From: Chlamydomonas sphaeroides
Taxonomy: Eukaryota > Chlorophyta > Chlorophyceae > Chlamydomonadales > Chlamydomonadaceae
Direction of reading: 5' to 3'
NCBI GenBank assembly: GCA_001662425.1
Contig: BDDC01000466.1
Coordinates: 4,448-41,356, forward strand
Length of the DNA stretch: 36,909 bases
Shown piece after piece: positions 21,061 through 32,300 of the stretch (its first letter is position 1; every line of letters begins with the position of its first letter). The translations under genes and the position numbers were made by a program. Below the pieces are notes generated by a model. It saw only the letters and a program-made list of their open reading frames with translations, did no database searches and was not told where the DNA came from.

Positions 21061-24000
21061 TCACTCCCACGGCTCGTACCGCCCCCCACCCTGCTGCCGC
21101 CACTCCACCTCGTCCATCCCGTCCTCGCCCTGCTCTTCGCGCTCGCCCTGCACCAGGCACTGCTGCTCCTCCTCTCCCTCTGACCCACCCGAGCTCGCCA
21201 TAGCAGCCATGGCCTCCTGCAGCTCCGCCTGCCGCGCCGCCTGCGCCTCGTAGCGGACCGCCAGCGCCGCGTACTGCGCCTGCAGCACCGCCAGCTCCCT
21301 GGCCACGGCGTCGCCCTCCAGCGCGCCGGCCTCGTTGCGACGGGGCGGCTCGCCTTGCTGCGCCTGTCGCCCGGAGGGCCCGATGTGCTCGCCAGGGTAC
21401 GCTGGTTGCTGTGTGTAGGGCAGCTGCGGATGGGGTTGCGGCTGCCGCACGTCGCGGGCTGGCGGCAGCGGCTGCGCGGCTGCCGCGGGCGGCGCCTGGC
21501 GGCCGGCCGGCGCCGACGTGGCCTCGTGAGCGACAGCGGGGGCGAGCCGCTGCGGCGGTTGCGCGCCCAGGTGCTGGCCGGCATCGACACCCGGAGAGCC
21601 CATGCGCGGCAGCCAAGACGACGCAGACCGGCCCGAGGGCTCCGGTGCGCCCGTGCTGGTCACAGGATAGCCCGTCACGGCCACCACCGCCAGCCCGCCG
21701 TCGGAGCGCCACTGCTGCTGCGGCGGCGGCGCCTCGCGAGGCTGCTGCGCGCGGCTGCGCTCCGGCTGGGTCGCAACCCCGGCGGCGCCGGTGCTCCACG
21801 ACGGGTGCGGGCCGAACGCCGAGCCCGAGACCGCGTCCGGCTCGTACCGGCCACCGTAGCTGCCGCCGTACGGAGCCGGCCTGCTGTTGGCGCTGCTGCT
21901 GTACACGGCTGACTCGCCGTACGAGGGCCGGGACGTGTACGGGTCGGCGCCTGGGGCCGTCAGTGAGCGGGCGCGCGCCGCGGCCGTGGCCTGCGAGCCG
22001 CTGGCGCCGCCGGCCGAGGCTGCTTGCGGCGCCTGCGAGTGCCTGGTCAGGCGGCTGACCTCGACCTCCAGGTGCTCCTCCTGGCGCTGGCGCATCTCGA
22101 TGACCTGCGCGGCAAGCACAGCAGGCTGGCGTTGGCCCGCCGTGGCCCGACCCGACACAACGTCCCCGAGCGGTGGCCAGACAGGTCCACCTTGCTGCAC
22201 CCAACCCTGCAGCCCCACGCTGCGAGGCCGACACCCTGTGCTTCCCTTGCCCGCCAATGACAGCGCACCTGCGAGGTGATGACGGAGTTCTGGTTCATGA
22301 GCGCCGCCAGCTGCTCCTGCAGCGCCGCCACCGTGGCACTCAGCATGCCCGTGTCCAGGTCCTCGCCCTCGGCCTCGCCACCGCTGCCGTCGCTTTCCAC
22401 CGCCTCCGGCTCGGCCGCCACCTCGCTGGCGCTGTCGCGCCCCTCGTCCGCCTGCTGGCGCTGCAGCTCCGCCAGGGCCAGGGCCTCGGCGTCGCTGTCG
22501 CCGACGGCGACGTTCCGGAAGCGGGCGGAGGAGCGGCGGCGCTCGCCGCCGCTGCGGCTGCGGTCCTTGCCGTGGCTACGGCGGCCATGCGAGCCGCGGC
22601 CGCGGCTGTGGTTGCGCTCCCGGTCACGGTCGCTGCTGTGGCTGTGGCCGCGAGAGCGTGAGCGGTGGCTGCGGTGACGGCGGCTGCGGTGGCGGTGTCG
22701 AGACGGAGACGAGCTTGCGCGGGTACTTGGCGAGGCAGTGGAGGGGCTGGCAGCCGCCTGCGGCTCCTGCTTGGGGGGGAGCTGCGGCGGCGGCTGTGGT
22801 GGCCCTTGGGCCGGCGCAGGCGGAGGTGGCGGCTCGATGGCCGGCTTTTGCGTTGGCGCGGGCGGCGCAGGGTCGGGCGGTGGAGGAGCCGGTAGGGCAG
22901 GGGCTGACGGCGCAGGCGGTGAGGGCTCGGCAGCCCACGCAGGCGGCGCCGGTGGGGGCGCATGCTCCTGGCGCACTACGATGACGAGGCGGCTGGCGCC
23001 CCGGTCGCTGGTGTCGTCGTCGCTGCCCGCCAGCACCAGCGAGCGCTGCGAGAGGCGCGGAGAGGCACAGGAACAAGGGAAGGTGTGCAGGAGCTGAACA
23101 CCCGCAGCATCATACTATACTGGTGGTTGGCGCAACGGCGCAACCCGTTCCTCTGGTCCAGGAGGTAGACGGTGTCATGCCACCGCATGCAGGTGCGCCC
23201 ATGTGGCCCCAGCCATGCGCTCACCTTTGCCGAGGGCGCAGGCGCAGCCTCGGTCTGCGCGGACTGCTGGCGCAGCAGCGGCCGCTCCGTGGCTGCAGCG
23301 GCGTCCACGGCGCGGCGCGAAGCACCGGCACCAGCCGCCGCCGGCGCAGCGGGCCAGGCGGGCGAGCCGATGCGACCGAGCGCATCCCCTACCGCCGCCA
23401 GCATGGCCGCCAGCGGTGCGGATGCGTCCGCCGCCGACGCTGCCTCGCTGGCCTTGGGGCCGGCGGGCGAGTCCGCGGCCGCGTACCGCTCGCGGGGAGC
23501 AGCATGGCGGGGGTCCTGCGACTCCCGGGGCTGCAGCTGCTGCTGCTGGTCTGTCTCGACGCCCACGGACCGCATGCTGGGCGCCGAGGCCACGGCCACG
23601 GAGCGCACGTTGGGGGAGGACGCCACCGCCACCGACCGGGTGCGAGGCGGCGTCGCTGCTGCCGCGGCGGCCCTGCTTGCGGGCGCGGCCGACGATGCGG
23701 CTGTGGGCTTGGAGCCGCGTGTCGAGGGCACAACAGCCAGCCAGGACGCCTCCGTCTCCATGCCGGACTCGTCGCCGTCAGAGAACTGGAACGGCGGAGC
23801 GGCCACGGGGAGGTCCCTGGCCGCGGCGCGGCTCTGCGAGCGGCCGCCGGCATGTGCTGCGCTGGCAGGGCCGGGCGAGGCGTGTCCGGTGGCGGCGTCG
23901 GCCCCTGGCCATGCGCCGGGCGCTGCTGAGGTGTGCCGCAAGGACGCGGCCGCCGACGCCACGGCCGCCGCCGTCAGCTTCTGCAGCTGGGCCTGTCGGA

Positions 24001-27000
24001 CAGAAAAGACAAGCCGGCGTGTGAGCGAGCTGAACCGAGTCAGTGTGGCCCCCAGCCAGGGGGCATGCCGTCATGTCGTTTCAGCCTGGGGCACTCCCGC
24101 CCTACCTGCAGTCGCGCGTTCTCTTCCTCCGCGCTGGCCAGCTGCACCCGAAGTCCCTGCGCCAGGTCCTGGACCTCCTGCGCCACAAGCGGGCCGGACA
24201 ACAGTAGACTCAGGGTCTCCAAGAGGCAAGTCGGCGGCCCCGGACTGCCATGGGCGCACGCCAGTTTCCCCTTCTCGGCGCGGGGCCTGTATGTAAACGC
24301 ATGTGCGCGGTTCGCCGCCCCACAACCAGGCACAGCCGCCCACCTCGTAAGCCAGCCGCCATGCGTCCGCGCGCCCACTGGCTGCGTGCGCCTGCTCGGC
24401 CGCCTGCTGCCGCGACACCTGCTGCACCTGCACGCGCGCCAGCTGCTGCTCCGCGACCTCCACGCGCGCGGCCTGCTGCGCCTCGACACGCGCCAGCTGC
24501 TGCTGCAGCGCCTGCGAGGCACGCGAGTAGTGACACAGTCAGCCAGGACACACCTAGGCGGCTGCGACGACCGTGTCCCCTCCTGCGGCCTTGCTGGGCG
24601 GGGAGGTGCGCAAGCAGGTGTTGCTCCGGCACCTGCCTGCAGCTCCTCGCTGTACGCGTCCACCACCAGCTGCAGCTGCTGCCGCACCTCAACCCGCAGG
24701 TCGGCGAGCTGGGGCCGCGGACGTGGGAGTGGGGCAAGCCGGTGAGATGCAGCGGACACGGCGCGGGGCGTTGGCAGGTGGAAGCAAGAACAGCAGCGTG
24801 GCGGCCCGATTACCAGATGGCAGCACCGTGGCGCACCTCCAGCTCGTGCGCTGCAGTGGCCTGCACACCAGCCTCACGCTCCTCGCGCAGTTGGGCTTCA
24901 AGCTCCTGCGGGGAGGCACACCGTGGATGCGCATCCACCAGCTTCGCTGCGCTCAAGACCCGGCACCAGCGGTCTTGCGGCTGCTGGCGGGCATGCTGCC
25001 TCCGTGATTCCAAGGACATTTCATATTTCCCACCTGCACCCGCTCCTCAGCACGCCGCGCCCCCTGCTCTGCGTCGCCGGCTTCGGCCCGCAGCGCCCTA
25101 ACACGCCCCTCCGTCTCCTCGGCCAGTTGACGCGCCTGCAGCAGCTCTCCCGTCAGGCGAGCATTGCGCTGCTGTTGCTCCTGCGGGGAGATAGCAGGGC
25201 CCTGGCGAACTCGGATCTGCAGCACACGCCACGCGCCAGGCCGGCGCGTAGGCCCCTTGCAGCTGGCTGGCGTCGGCCGCACCTGCAGCCGCTCCTGTAC
25301 CTCCGCCACGTCCGCCCGCAGCCGGTGCACCTGGTCCGCGGCGCGGGCGCCGTCGTCACTGCGGGCGGCCTGCAGCGGCGTTGGGGACCGCATGTTCACG
25401 GCCACGTTATCAAGGCGCTACGGTGTCGAGCACCGCCGTAAGGGCTCGCGAGACGCCACGACAATCGGGGGTTGTGCTATGCTGTTTCCGCAATGGACGT
25501 CCTAACACGAGGGGCATGTGTGCTAACTCACCTGCTCTGCCGCCAGCTTGTCGCGCAGATCCTTGTTGGCTGCGGCCATGTCCTCGAACGCGGCCTTGAG
25601 CTTCTTGCGCATCGACCGCAGGCGGGACTGCATGGCCTCGTTCTCCTGCAGGGATGTGGGACGTCACATGAGATGCTTGACGCGATGACGGCCGGGGCTT
25701 GCTGATAAGGTCTGCTGGCGGCAGGACGCTAGGCACACGGTGGATGCGTGCGCACCAGACCACTGTCCGACCCACCTGCCGCTGTGCCGCAAGCTGCTCG
25801 GCCAGGGCGGTGGCCTGCGCGGCGGTGGCGGCCGCCGCCTCCAGCCGCTTGATGTCCGCATGTGCGTCAGCCAGCTGGGACTGCTGCTCGCGGTGCTGGG
25901 CCTGCGGGGCACAGCCAAGCCATCGATGTCAGCTGTGGACCCAGGCTGCCGCCGACAGGCAGTCTAACATGGTGCGTCCAACGGGAGCCGCATGCTGCCT
26001 ATGGCGCCTCAGCGATTACCCCCTGGCATTGCCAAGTGCTGCGCCTCGGCATCTGGACACCCGCCCCGCACCTCCTGCAGTGCCAGGCGCGCCGCGTCCG
26101 CCTCCGAGTCGCTGGCCAGCAGCACCAGCGCGCGGCTCAGGCCCACCGCCTGCTGCTGCAGCTGCCGCACCAGCGGCGCGGCCGCCACCAGCGCCAGCGG
26201 CCGCTCGCTGCTGGACCGCCCGCCGCCGGCGCCCGTGTTGGTGTTGGCCGCAAGGTAGCCTTGTGAACCCTCCAGGACCTCCCGCACGCCCTGCGGGGCA
26301 ATAACATTGGCATGCACGTGACGATGCCAGCCCGGTTGACGAGGTACAACCACGGCGCAGCCATGGAGGACTAGGTACCGACTACTGGCCAACGACACTT
26401 TGCACCGTCCTGCGCAGCGCCAAACCCGGAGGGGATGCGTGCCAGCCCTTCGCCGAGGCGCGCACGCGCGTACCCGCAGGTAGTTGAGGCAGGGCTCATG
26501 GGAGAGGTCGACTTCATCATCGCCGCCCGTAGCACCACTGTGCGTCTCGGGCTTGCGCGCGCCGGCGTCGGGGTCGTGGCCAGCCATGAGCAGCACACGG
26601 CGCCGCACCGCGGTCTCGGCGCGGGACACCGCGGAGCCCAGCTCCGACAGATGCGCGTCGAGCGTGGACAGGTCGGCCAGGGAAAGGCGCTCGGGGCCGG
26701 CCGAGACCTGTGGGCGTGCAGCAGCGGCATCGTTGGCGGAAGGTCATGGAGTTACGTGGGAGGCCAGTGCCATGCACGGTGTCGTAAGTGGCGCGGTGCA
26801 GGCTGAGCGCGCCAGCACACAGGGCATGCGGTCAGCTAGAGCTTCCGTTGGTGCTTGCCTCCCTGTCGGTCTGTGCTGCGGAGCCCCCCAGCCCTTGACC
26901 GCCACCGCACCTGGGCGCTCGCCGCAGTCGTGGCCTCGCGAGCCTTCACCTCCCGCTGCTTGTCCGCCAGCGCTAGGCGTGAGCGTTCGAGCTCCCTCTG

Positions 27001-27713
27001 CTCGCGCTCCAGGCTCGCGTTGGAGGCCGCGACCGCAGACACCGCCTCAAGCACCTCCCACCGTTCCGCCTCCAGTCGGCGCAGCTGCTCGGCTGTCGTG
27101 GCCAATTTCTCCTGCAGCTGCTGTACCTGGTGGAATGAAGGGGATGATGCTGTTGAATGGACGGATGTGGGTGAGGGCGAGGACATGATTAAAGCGGCAG
27201 GTGCGCGGCCACGCAGAGGTGCCAGGGAGTGCTGGGGCCGGTGCCTACCTGGCGCTGGTTCGTGGCGTGGGTCTCCTCCTCGCGGGCTTCTTGCAGTACC
27301 ATCTGAGACTGCGCCTCTTGCAGCTTGGCCTTGAGGGTTGCCAGGGCACGGTCCTTAACGTCCAGCTCCGCCAGCATGCCCTTCTGCGCGCCGGTCACGG
27401 CATCGCCGACGCCACCTGGGAGCGCAACGGACGCAGCTGGGCCGGCTCCGAGAAGAGTGTACGAGTGCTGTTGCCGAGCCTGTCGCCCCGCGGAGGCGGG
27501 CCGCTGGCGGGCAGAGCTGGGCGGGGGCTCCTTGTGGGGGCTGCGGGCTGGGGAAGCTGCCTTGCCGTCTCCGCGGCGGGGTGTGCTACCACCCTCACGG
27601 CGAGCGGCGGGCAGCCGCGTCGTAGACGACAGCAGTTCATCCTTTCGGTATGAGGTGTACAGGTGCTGGAACGCGGCAAGCTTGCGCTCGGTCGCTGCGA
27701 CCAGGTCCGACAT
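21061..27713 (-). CDS. Large coiled-coil protein with RS-rich segment, function unknown
   Basis: Predicted 1,525 residues from 15 exons (minus): 27713-27249, 27126-26911, 26707-26474, 26290-26072, 25901-25776, 25645-25532, 25369-25283, 25180-25034, 24905-24837, 24708-24637, 24511-24344, 24177-24106, 23992-23225, 23045-22269, 22104-21061. Residues ~1-100 are basic and Ser/Arg-rich (MSDLVAATERKLAAFQHLYT). Residues ~110-680 are mostly heptad-like coiled coil (VQQLQEKLATTAEQLRRLEA, QQRNARLTGELLQARQLAEE). Residues ~690-910 are Ala/Ser/Pro-rich, with RSVAVASxPxxRSV repeats. Residues ~1030-1092 are rich in SR/RS/RH dipeptides. A second short coil spans ~1155-1205 (TVAALQEQLAALMNQNSVI) and a third lies near the acidic C terminus. 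No signal peptide or membrane segment. A scaffold of the basal body, cilium, cytoskeleton or nucleus would fit, but no family is recognised. Every intron is phase 0; one uses a GC donor. Confidence 0.85.
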
Positions 27714-28015
27714 GTTGCTCGGGGTGCAAGTCCAGTCAGAGCGTGTGTTGGCTCAAGCTCAAAGCAAGGTAGCGGTCCAAGCAGCGTGGGGATGCTGCAA
27801 CGTGCAAGGCTCTCGCGCAGGCATGGTTGACCGAAGCTGTCACGATTTGCAATTCTCTATGCGGCGTCAACAGTGCAAGCTTCGGTCGTGTCGTAAGTGA
27901 TGTTGTCGTGTGTGCTCGCAAGCACGCGTCTGCACGTCTGCCCGCAATCGCTCCTTGCATGGTACTTCGCTTCCACCTTTGCCTGCGCTCGCATACAGCC
28001 CTTAAAACAATAGCC
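27714..28015. promoter_or_regulatory. Divergent promoter region, coiled-coil gene (-) and plastid protein gene (+)
   Basis: The two start codons face away from each other 302 bases apart, so promoters and 5' UTRs of both genes must lie here. The plus-strand frame is open upstream of 28016, but those codons resemble no protein and would hide the transit peptide. No clear TATA box is seen. Confidence 0.55.
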
Positions 28016-28631
28016 ATGTCCACAACCCTCTTACGGCCCTGCGCTAGCCGCGGCGCGTTCCGTCCCAGCTCTACTTGCCGACGCAGCTCGCGAGCGGTCT
28101 GCGTGCGGGCCCAGGACAAAGGGCCCGGCGCATTTGGCAACTCAGGGAATTCGGGTCCTTCAGCGTTCGTGGACGACTTCACGTTCGTCGCCAAAGTTGC
28201 TGCCATCAGCGTGGCAGGCAAGTAACTCAGACTCGACGGCCACCCTGCCTATGGCCACCCCTTGCCCCAGCCACCAACAGCAGTAACGCACCACGAAGGG
28301 TTTCAAGGAGACTATTCTGGACTCTGGGGCGGCGCGGGGGCGGGCTTCGGGCGGGCCCCAGCCCTCCCCAGCTGACGTGCCCCTTTCGGTATGCGGCATG
28401 GAGCCGGCAACAACCGCCCAGCCCCACGCCACCCCACCTCACCCTTTCCGACAACCCGCCGCGCGTATCTTCCAATTGTCGCATTCCCCAGGCGCTGCAG
28501 CCATCAAGTACGGCTCCCTCATCACGGACATTCCTTTCCAGGCCAACCCCGTCCTGGCGATGACGCTGGTACTCGGCGTGCCGGCCGCGTACGCGGCCCT
28601 TCTGCAGAAGAGCTCAGGGAGCAGCGAGTGA
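28016..28631 (+). CDS. Small plastid-targeted membrane protein, unknown function
   Basis: Two exons, 28016-28217 and 28492-28631, give 113 residues. The N terminus (MSTTLLRPCASRGAFRP, then SSTCRRSSRAVCVRA) is a typical algal chloroplast transit peptide: Ser/Arg/Ala-rich, no acidic residue, VRA-Q at the likely cleavage site near residue 33. The mature part has a Gly/Asn/Ser-rich start, then two hydrophobic stretches (FVAKVAAISVAGAAAIKYG and PVLAMTLVLGVPAAYAALL) separated by SLITDIPFQAN, and a short polar tail. It probably sits in the thylakoid or envelope membrane. The ATG at 28016 is preferred over an in-frame ATG at 27827, which would bury the transit peptide. The intron must use a GC donor (AG|GCAAGT): the overlapping GTAACT donor would break the frame before AAIKYGS. 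I do not recognise the family. Confidence 0.8.
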
Positions 28632-29324
28632 AGTCCAACCGCTTGCGACTGCTGCAACAGCCGCCATCATGACGGGCTGACAGGACGCAGCGTGTGCCAT
28701 GAAGGCGCTCGGCTGCGGCCTGTTGGCGGCGTGTCAGGCGCATGGTCAGGTGTTTCTGCGCCTGCACAAGGCGGCAGGGCCTGCCCCGTCCCCTCGTAGT
28801 AGTGCCGCTGTACTGAACGCGCGAGTGTTGGGTGGTAGCCGTGCCATCCGCGAGAGTTACATCTAGCGAGAGGAGGCGTGCAGAGAATGGTTATGGCTTG
28901 TGGCTCGGAGCACTTGGCCGATGTTGGCGGCGTTCCGGCGACGGCAACGTAAAGAAGACAGGGGTGCGGTCGTGGAGCCGGAAGCCTTTTGCGGGATGAT
29001 TACGTGTACCCCCACGCCGGTGGGCATGTACGTATGTATCGGGCTTGGATCATACCGGACCGAAAATTGTCGTGATACTGTTGGGCGTGGAGGTCGAAGG
29101 GGTGGCGAGGCTGTGTGTTTCGGCTGCTCTTGTGCGCGGGAAGGCACGGTTAATTCAAACACCCGACCAACGCCTATTCACCTCTGCAACGACCATGCAC
29201 AATGCCACTGTCGTTTCGACCATACGCGCCGCGCACAGCCCTTCGAACCGCAATTCCTAGCCGCCGTTGCGAGTTCGCCTTGCCTGTGCGGGCTTTGACC
29301 TCGACTAGCAGTGATTCCACGGGG
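28632..29324. other. Intergenic region upstream of the TTLL gene
   Basis: It holds the 3' UTR of the small plastid protein gene and the promoter/5' UTR of the TTLL gene. No TGTAA is seen on the plus strand. No gene is supported. The TTLL frame is open upstream to an ATG at 29202, so the TTLL protein could start there. Confidence 0.5.
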
Positions 29325-32300
29325 ATGCCCGGCAAGAAGCGGAAACTAGCAAACACGAATACAGCCGGCGCCACAAGCATGCACAAGTCGACGGTTGCGG
29401 AAACCTCCGAGCAGGCTCGCCACGCGCAGTCGGCAGTTGGAGGTCCAATCTCGGCTGCAGACGCTCGGCAGGTGGGTTGTGAGGGTCAGCTGAGGATGCG
29501 GCTGCCCGCCAAACTGACGGGATGCCTCTGGAGCAGCTTGGCGCCAGGCCCTCTCACCTTTGAGCTCTTTCAGGGCAGAGGAGAAATACGGGAAGCAGCC
29601 AGACACCTCACCAGCGCCCACGGCCGTTGCCCCGTTTGCCCCCGCACCCCGCCCTCCTGTCAGGGCGGTGCCTCCACGAGCGCTGTCAAGGGCACCTTCC
29701 GGTTCTGGCACGAGGAGCGGCGCTTCAAGGGCAGCGGCGAGAGGTGCATCGTGCAGCGGGCTCTGTTTGAGCAAGGTGCGGCCCGCGTGCTGAGCTGCCG
29801 CAGCGACCTGCAGCGGCACCTTCCGGGCCGCACACACCGCTCCCCGCATCACGCTCATAGCGTTGGGGGCCACATCCTGACACACTGCACGGACTGCGCG
29901 CCCAACCCGCCAACAACATGCTCCTCAGTCACCCAGCCCGGGCATTGCCTGCCATCTGGCATAACCACCCCCTCGGAGGTCCGCAACTCGCTCGTTACTC
30001 CCATGGTACACACCCTCGCTGCCGTCCCGCCCGACCCACAGGCGGCGTACGCACGGGCGGCTACCCCAAGTCCTCCCCCATCCCCGGCCCCCTGGGCTGG
30101 CAGCGGCCCGGCGACTGGGACTTTCTATGGGCGCCCGCGCGCCTGGCGCTCAAGGCGATCCCGCACCTGAAGCCGGGCCAGGTGGTGTCGGCCTGCCCCG
30201 GGCTCATGAGCATCACGAAGAAGGTGCGGGCGGGCGTGGAGGCTGGCGCGGGGAGGAACCCGGCCGCACGCTCACTGTGCGCCGTAGGCTGGGGGCCTGC
30301 TGCGAATTGGCGCCTTGGCCTGCCTGGCCTGGTGCGAGGGGCCCGTTGCTGCTGCGCTAAGCTCTTGGCCCGGCCTGGCCATGCCTCCGGGCAGCTCGGC
30401 CGGTAGCCCTCGGGCATTGCCTGGGCTCCCTGCGGCGACTCGTCGCACCCTGCCGCCCTCCTGCCCTCATGCAGCCGCGCTGCTGCCGCCCTCCTGCCCT
30501 CATGCTGCCGCGCTGCTGCCGCCCTCCTGCCTTCATGCTGCCGCGCTGTTGCCGCCACCCCAACCCCGACCTGCCCGCAGCGCCGGCTGCCGGCCACGCT
30601 CAAGGAGGCCCTGGGCGAGGCGCTCGCGTGGCAGATTGTGCCGCACTCCTTCAGCCTGCCCGAGGAGCTGCCCAAGCTTGCCGCCTTCGTGCAGGACTCG
30701 ACCGGCGGCGCTGCCGCCTCGGGCGCCGCCGACGGTGATGCCTCGGCCGGCGCGACGCCCGAGCGCCCCGCCGCGGCCGAGGCCGCGGCGGCGGAGCCGG
30801 CGGAGCCCGGCCCGGGGTCGGCTGCGGCGGCGGCCGGTGCGGGGACGGGGGCGGGGGCGGTGCCGGAGCTGTGGATCCTCAAGACGGCGCAGCACCTGGG
30901 CAAGGGGCTCAAGCTGGTGCCGCTGGAGGGGGTGGCGGTGGAGGCGGCACGGCCGCGGCGGAGGTGCGGCGGTGGCGTTGCGCATGGGCGGGGCGGGCAG
31001 GGCGGGGCCGTCGGCGGTGCAGGTGGCTGCGCGCCGGGCTGCGCCAGCGCTTGCAGCGGGCGCGGGCACGACCACGGCTGGCTGCACGTCGGCGCGGGCC
31101 CTGGGCCGTGCCGCGACACGAACCCTACGCACCCATTTGCCCCCGCAGGCCCGCGCAGAAGCCCTACGTGCTGGCGCAGCGCTACGTGGAGCGGCCGCTG
31201 CTGCTGGGCGGCCGCAAGTTTGGCCTGCGCGTGTGGGTGGCGGTCACCGGATTCAACCCGCTGCGGGCGTACCTGCACACCAACGGCCTCGTGCTGTTCA
31301 GCACGCACGGGTGAGCGGCGCCTCTGAGCGGAGCTGCAGCCTGAAGCGCATCGCGCAGCCGAGCGCGTGAAGCGGCAAGGACGGGTCGGGGCCTCGCGCC
31401 TCAGCGACTAGGCGCCCGAGCTGAGCAGGCAGGGGGGGCTTGAGGCTGCCGGCTGCTGCCGCCCTGGGGGGAGTGCATGCGGCTGATGCTACCCTAGGGA
31501 AGCAGGTGCCGAGCTCGCGGTGCGCCCGCCGGCTCCGACCTTCGCACCCTTGTGCCGCCGCAGCTACGACGGCGCGGCGTGGCGTACCGAGGGCGGCGAC
31601 GTGGCGCTGGGGCACGTGACCAACTACGCGCAGAACATGGACGGCACGGTGTGGGACCTGACGCAGCTGGAGGAGCACATGGGTGAGGCGGCCGGCCCTG
31701 GCGAGCGGCTCCAGTCCCCGCGCCAGGAAGGCGCGCGGCAGGCAGTGTGATGTGTCGGAGAGTGGGGAAAGGCAGTCGGGCGGGTGATGTGGATGCAGCC
31801 GCCGGGATGTGGGATGGGCCCGAGCAGTCGTGCTGATGTGCGTGTGGCCGTGCCGTGCCGTGCCGTGCCCCCGCCGCCAGGCTCCGAGGCGTACGGCCGC
31901 ATGTGGCGGGGCGTGCAGCGCAGCAGCGCGCTCGTCATCGCGGCGGCGCTCAAGCACATCAAGGTGGGCAGGGAAAATCATTGGCAAGATGGTGTGTTGC
32001 CGTGTGGGTAGCAGATTTCATGGCGCAGTGGCACGCACGCCGCCGCGGGCAGGAGCGGCGGCGCTCGAGCGCATCAGCAGTGGTGGGGTGGAACGGGGGG
32101 CCGCTGAAGCACATCACATGCGCTGCCGGTGTGGGGGCGCCGGCCATGGGCCTTGGTTGGCTGTTCGATCCGCCCATGGCCCCGACCCACACGGCACCTG
32201 GCACGGCACCTTGCTGCCTGACGACCCGCCGCCGACTCAGCCGCCCAGGGCACGCTCACAGGCAACTCTCTCTGTCGCAGCGCTGCGGCGTTGCCATGGA

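Noticed and set aside
29560..29793. Alternative plus frame (AEEKYGKQPDTSPAPT) at the TTLL 5' part
   Set aside because: The frame reading TFRFWHEERRFKGSGE joins in phase to the TTLL exon at 30042 and fits the protein better.
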